From Anagrus nilaparvatae (taxonomy: Eukaryota; Arthropoda; Insecta; Hymenoptera; Mymaridae), in the NCBI GenBank assembly GCA_022575985.1, contig JAKSXM010000007.1, forward strand, positions 29,204,501 through 29,268,500: a stretch of 64,000 bases of DNA, in the 5' to 3' direction. Below, one piece after another: positions 59,725 to 64,000 of this stretch (positions are counted from its first letter, which is position 1; each line of letters opens with the position of its first letter). Position numbers and translations under genes: made by a program. The notes below the pieces were generated by a model. The model made no database searches. It was not told where the DNA came from and was given only the letters and a program-made list of their open reading frames with translations.

Positions 59725-61098
59725 ATGGATTCGCAAGAAAATTATATAAATGTAACTCATCAGTCTAGCAGTAGGCGGGTTTATGAGGAACGTAAGGAAG
59801 TACGGGAACTGAGGCATACCATTAAGAAGATGCAGTTCATCACATTTTGTCAAAAAATGGATGAGTTAGCTTTAGCTTCTAATGGCTCACCTGAAGTAGT
59901 CCAAGACAGACTTTTTAGGTATTTAATGCTGCTGAAGGATCCATGTGCGCCTTATGAATGGTGCGACCTACGGGATAGAAGACCATGGGACCAATCACCA
60001 GTATGGCCACCAAACATCATTAAATATAAGTTAAATAAAGAAAATTATGTAAGAACGACAATAGAAAATGCAACCCTTTTTGAAAAATTAGCTAAAAATC
60101 AATACTTTAAAAATTTTACTTATAATTTTCTAAGTCAAGAATTAAAAAAAATTGTTGCGCCTTTTAAGAACAGTCACGCAGTTGCTCCTCCTGATGCGAA
60201 AAATCCACAGAGTATACATGAGCCGATACCAGAAGTCGTAAGTTCACAAAATAATATTAGCGGAACGCGGTCAAATTCGGACATTAGTTACCATGGTATA
60301 TCAAATAGCAGTAGCAGCGCGATGCAAGCTAATTTAAAGGTAATAAGGATAGAAGATATCCAACTAAAAGGAATTTTCCATCCTGTGCAACAATATGAAA
60401 TTTTTGAAAAACATGAAAGTTTAAATCTCACAAAAATGACTTCAAATCCATCCATATCTGAAAGCACGCAATCAAAGCTAGAAGATTCGGAATTTAGTCA
60501 AGCCAAAAAGAAGTTAGGGAAGTTAGATAAAAAATTAGTATCATCAAAGATTAATTTCAGCCAAAAGCTCAAAATCAAACGTTTAAAATTTAAGAAGCAA
60601 ATTTTCGGTAAAAATAAACATTTTAGAAATTTCGGTAATAATAAAAATACTTTAAGGTCAAAATCAAGCAACGTTTTTATTAAAAAGAAAAATTTAATTA
60701 GCTTTAATACTAACAACGAGTTATTGAAGAAATATTTTTCTGTATTAAAAAATTATAAGAAAATTAATTGTTTTACTTTTTTTAAACAGTCTAAAAGCCT
60801 CGAAATCTCAAGAAAAATTGATTTTGCCATAAATAGAAAAATTTTTCGTTTGCATTATATAGGCTTTCGGAAAAAGAGATATAAATATTCTTTTAATTTT
60901 ATTAGCCAAAAGGATGAAAATCCTCACAAAGATATTAAAAATACATTGCATTTTAAACCTAAAACATGTACATCAGTAAGCCAAACTTCTACAAAGTGTC
61001 TACAAAGGAAAAGAAGAAAAATAAAAATTAAATTTGACCAAAGCAGAAGAAAAATATTCACAAAAATAAATCAAATAGTTCGCCATAAGCCAGATTAG
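59725..61098 (+). CDS. Gag-like protein of the LTR element
   Basis: 457 codons, starting at ATG after an A+T-rich 1.6-kb leader (aaaatATGGATTCG). Residues ~20-40 are charged and helical-looking. Residues ~45-68 (MDELALASNGSPEVVQDRLF followed by RYLM) resemble a SAP-like helix-extended-helix motif, seen at the N-terminus of some insect retroelement Gags. Residues ~78-95 are Trp/Pro-rich (PWDQSPVWPP). The middle is Ser/Asn-rich. From ~265 on the protein is extremely Lys/Arg-rich and could bind RNA. There is no CCHC knuckle and no protease motif. It is the only long frame in the element, uninterrupted, consistent with recent activity. Family assignment rests on position, not on a firm match. Confidence 0.65.
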   Translation: MDSQENYINVTHQSSSRRVYEERKEVRELRHTIKKMQFITFCQKMDELALASNGSPEVVQDRLFRYLMLLKDPCAPYEWCDLRDRRPWDQSPVWPPNIIKYKLNKENYVRTTIENATLFEKLAKNQYFKNFTYNFLSQELKKIVAPFKNSHAVAPPDAKNPQSIHEPIPEVVSSQNNISGTRSNSDISYHGISNSSSSAMQANLKVIRIEDIQLKGIFHPVQQYEIFEKHESLNLTKMTSNPSISESTQSKLEDSEFSQAKKKLGKLDKKLVSSKINFSQKLKIKRLKFKKQIFGKNKHFRNFGNNKNTLRSKSSNVFIKKKNLISFNTNNELLKKYFSVLKNYKKINCFTFFKQSKSLEISRKIDFAINRKIFRLHYIGFRKKRYKYSFNFISQKDENPHKDIKNTLHFKPKTCTSVSQTSTKCLQRKRRKIKIKFDQSRRKIFTKINQIVRHKPD

Positions 61099-61346
61099 CA
61101 AGAGCAGCCATCAAAACCTGTCTCAAAAATATTAGCACAAAATCTACGTATAGCTCTTAAAGCTTATTCGACATGTTATCGGATTAAAACCATTCCTTTT
61201 AATAATATTTATTTGGGAAAGTCAAATCCAGTTTTAAAATTGCGACCCAGGCAATCTGAACCGCGAATAGCCTGGCTTGGCATTATTTTTTTTTGAATTG
61301 TATTTTTTTTTCTTGGAAGAGGAGATGGCGTTGCTTAGAAGACAAC

Positions 61347-61475
61347 TTCAAGATGGACTTTTTTTCTGGAGGCAAGATGGGTTCTCCGACCCTCAGTCGT
61401 CCAACAAGAGAAATCTTTAAGAAGGAACTTCTTTCTGGAGGCACGGTGGTCTAGCAGACCCTAAGTCGTCTAAAA
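61347..61475. repeat. Duplicated tctggaggca...agtcgtc block
   Basis: Two diverged copies about 75 bp apart: ttttctggaggcaagatggg ... ctcagtcgtccaa and ctttctggaggcacggtggt ... taagtcgtctaa. Confidence 0.75.
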
Positions 61476-61715
61476 TAAAACGCGATTATCTTTTTTTTTA
61501 AAAAAAATAACCCCTTATTTCATTTTTTTATGCTAAAATTGAAAACTTTAAAATAAGTTTGTCAAAATGGCAACTTAAATTAATAATATAAGTAGAGTAT
61601 CAATAAATTTTTAATCACCAAAGAAAAAAAATATCAATATTATAATCAATATATCAAATAGAAATCCCAGTTAATTAATAAATATTAATTTTTAATCAAT
61701 CAAATTTAGTTTAAT

Positions 61716-61920
61716 CGCCAAAAAGGCTCAATTATTAATTATTTTTATATAAGTTAAATTATTAAACACCGTTTATAGTCCAAAAGGTTAGATAAAGATA
61801 TTAAATGAATTCTCTCGCCCAAAAGGATCGTAGATAGAATCACAAATTTCTTTTCTCGCCCAAAAGGCTAGATGTATGTATATATCTAATGTTCTTTTTC
61901 TCGCCCAAAAGGTTTGATGA
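61716..61920. repeat. Five spaced CGCCCAAAAGG motifs
   Basis: cgccaaaaaggctc (61716), tccaaaaggttaga (about 61779), ctcgcccaaaaggatcg (about 61815), ctcgcccaaaaggctaga (about 61855) and ctcgcccaaaaggtttga (about 61900), spaced about 36-60 bp, near the 3' end of the LTR element. Confidence 0.8.
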
Positions 61921-62454
61921 TAAAAGATTATTAAATTAATATTAATTTTTACCTTATTTTTATTATCAATAATTTGTATATTCATTTTTTTTTTTATTTA
62001 TTTACTTGCATGTAGGTTAAAGTCAACCTAGACCTAATCCTTAACTCCTACCTTCCTTATTCACAAAATAAAATTTGGAAATTAATTGGAGCAGTTTTAG
62101 AGTCACAGTAAGTAAATGATTATTGTTAGAAACAGGAAATTGAGAAACGCGAAAATTGATTTTATTTTACTCATTAATTCATATATTTTTAATTTTATTT
62201 ATCATTGATCTTTATCATATTTTTTTTAAGCCAGAAGTAAGTATAAATGATTTTTGCATGATAAAATATTTTATTTTGATTTTATTTTGCATTTCTTTAA
62301 AAATTCTAGTAATAATAAAAATTGTAAATAAATTGTATATATATTTAGAGTAGGGCTTAGGAATGATCGGGTAGGATCAATGTACCGTATTTATGCAAGA
62401 TTGATAAATTTATTAAATCTTTAGTTCCTTAGAAGTGGAAGACCTTGCTCCGCA

Positions 62455-62479
62455 AAGTCCACTCTAAGCGGGGAGCTAT
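62455..62479 (+). promoter_or_regulatory. Polypurine tract region
   Basis: aagcggggagctat immediately precedes the 3' LTR TGTAACG; the agcggggag core is the plus-strand primer candidate. Confidence 0.65.
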
Positions 62480-63689
62480 TGTAACGAGGCATTTTTGCCC
62501 GTTACAAGCAAATATTAAATATTAAATTATTTAATATTTGCGAACATACATACACACATATTCGCGCGCCTCAAGTCTCAAATACAGAAGATTTCCGCCT
62601 AGCAACAATCAAAATTCAAATATATTATTTATAGTTCAAAAATATTTTAATAGAAGATCAATAAAAAGCAGCACCGATCAATAAAAGTTATAGGTTTTCA
62701 TATCGACTGATAATGATTTATAGTATCAGCCGCACGGCGCTGTAATAGAAGACCATGCCGTTTCCTTTGCAAAACGAGCATTCCGGTTTCAGCTCTGGAT
62801 CGCGAATTCACGCGCGATGTCCATAGAGCAGTTCACGGTTTCGCACCTCCAAGTGCCAAAGAAATACTGGTAAAGATACGCGTATTGCCTTGGAGCCATC
62901 TTTACATTAATTAAATAATTTCATAAAGTGTAATTATTGTTAATAGTGAAACCCTAATTTATATGAATTTATAACTTAAATTAAATTAGCCGACTACGGT
63001 CGCCATTAAATCGCGTAGCGATTTTATTTAAAAATATAAAATAAAAACTCGATCGTGTGAAGTGAGATAGCCGGCAGCAGACGATTTAATCCTGCACCAG
63101 CATCGACAAGCCTACATAATAAATCAGCATCTGGGCAGACGCAACGAAGACATCATCCACAAGTAGACGAATCCAGCAGCAGATATAACATCAGCGCGGT
63201 ATCGTAAAGTGTGTGTATGTGTGATTGCGCGCGGATCGCGAATATTTCATGTAAAGCCACGCGGGTTTATTGTTTAACGATTTAATGATTTAATATAATA
63301 ATTATATTTCATATTTAGTTTTAAAGCCCATGAGGCAATAAAAAAAAAATATAAATAAAATATAAATAAGTTCAATTAAATATTTCATGATAATTAAATA
63401 AGTGTTCAATTCATTTTAGTGTAAGTGCATGTTCACATATAATAATATTTCCCCACTCAAATACCTATTTCTTAGAACTCCCCCACTTGCCGAGTGAGAT
63501 CGTTTCTTATGCCGAGCTAGCCGAATAACAGAGGTAATTTCCCCCTATTTTATTATCATTACTACTACTAAATAATTATACATCCATATATATATATTAA
63601 AAGGCGCTCTTAAAGAATAAATATATTAATAAATATATATGTATGTATATTATCAAAAATTATTTATTTAATTAAAAATCCTCGTTATA
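62480..63689 (+). repeat. 3' LTR
   Basis: Same as the 5' LTR plus 9 bp at about 63015-63023 that completes a small palindrome (ATCGCGTAGCGAT). Confidence 0.93.
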
Positions 63690-63693
63690 ATAT

Positions 63694-63905
63694 CGACTAA
63701 GGGACTTGGAATAATTCAGGTTAAGGGAATCAAAATAGTTTGGGTTTAGAATCTTAATAGCTAATATGATAATTACAAATTATAAAATTATAAACTTGTA
63801 TTGTAATGTTGAGTAACATTTGTATTATACCTAGTCCTCAGCTGGAAGTAAACATGTTCCATGCATTTAGGTTATGTTTACACAAACCTCTTATAAGTTT
63901 TTTTT
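63694..63905. mobile_element. MITE with AACATGGAACATG end, copy 2, right part
   Basis: Resumes with gacttggaataattcaggtt and ends GGAAGTAAACATGTTCCATG, gtttacacaaacc, ttataag, matching the right end of 13278-13712. Confidence 0.75.
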
Positions 63906-64000
63906 TTAAAACAACTAAAGACTGAAAATGTGGGCACGTTTTAAGCTTTACTGATTAGTACAGTTCAACATTTAATTTTTTATAATTTTATGCAAAGCTA

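Larger units (their letters stand above)
56899..63689 (+). mobile_element. Young non-autonomous LTR retrotransposon (6.8 kb)
   Basis: Flanked by ATAT (56895-56898, 63690-63693). Two LTRs (1,201 and 1,210 bp) are identical by eye except for a 9-bp insertion in the 3' copy. PBS, gag-like ORF and PPT are present, but nothing resembling protease, reverse transcriptase, RNase H or integrase, so it depends on another element. A 4-bp duplication, TGTAAC-type ends and a Lys-tRNA-like PBS suggest the Ty3/gypsy group. It is inserted in an older MITE. Confidence 0.9.

Noticed and set aside
60498..60716. 72-codon minus frame in the gag-like ORF
   Set aside because: Antisense of the Lys-rich region; Phe/Leu-rich for that reason.

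Overview
The window is very A+T-rich eukaryotic DNA made almost entirely of transposable-element debris and inverted or tandem repeats, with a few gene fragments. Intron splice sites, a SWI/SNF Moira/SMARCC exon, a THAP domain, a Tctex-type dynein light chain relic and the mix of transposons (Mutator-like, EnSpm/Tnp2-like, hAT, piggyBac-like, Helitron-like, R1-like, Penelope-like, LTR) point to an arthropod, probably an insect. A hymenopteran parasitoid is my guess, not something the sequence proves. No bacterial-type operon, rRNA, CRISPR array or complete host gene was seen. Nearly all long open frames are transposon ORFs or chance frames inside repeats.

Layout. 0-9 kb: tail of a possible LRR gene, two long foldback repeats, a tRNA-like sequence. 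9-13 kb: decayed hAT element, a satellite array, a Penelope-like GIY-YIG relic. 13-15.1 kb: Helitron-like repeat fragments with a nested MITE. 15.6 kb: one intact Moira exon. 16-21.3 kb: two piggyBac-like foldbacks (one carrying a LINE 3' end with a 9-bp target duplication), another foldback, and an R1-clade fragment. 22-30 kb: foldbacks plus relics of a dynein light chain (DYNLT2B-like) and a THAP gene. 30-32.2 kb: second satellite array of the same family as the first. 32.9-37.4 kb: Helitron-like ends around a copia-like LTR and a gene-free T-rich stretch. 37.8-46.8 kb: the most gene-like part, with an EnSpm/Tnp2-like zinc-finger gene on the minus strand diverging from a Mutator-like transposase/DEDDh-exonuclease fusion on the plus strand across about 250 bp. 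The minus gene is split by a 1.28-kb Helitron-like insertion carrying an LRR ORF and by a TA-flanked foldback. 47.0-51.1 kb: a 4-kb foldback with a nested solo LTR that has a textbook heat-shock element upstream of a TATA box. 52.2-54.9 kb: another foldback. 56.9-63.7 kb: a young non-autonomous LTR retrotransposon (LTRs about 1.2 kb, gag-like ORF only) inserted in an older MITE.

The recurring theme is nesting. Insertion order can be read from target duplications and from coding frames that resume across an insertion. Three of the frame breaks in the transposase genes lie in A or T runs, so some could be assembly errors rather than decay.
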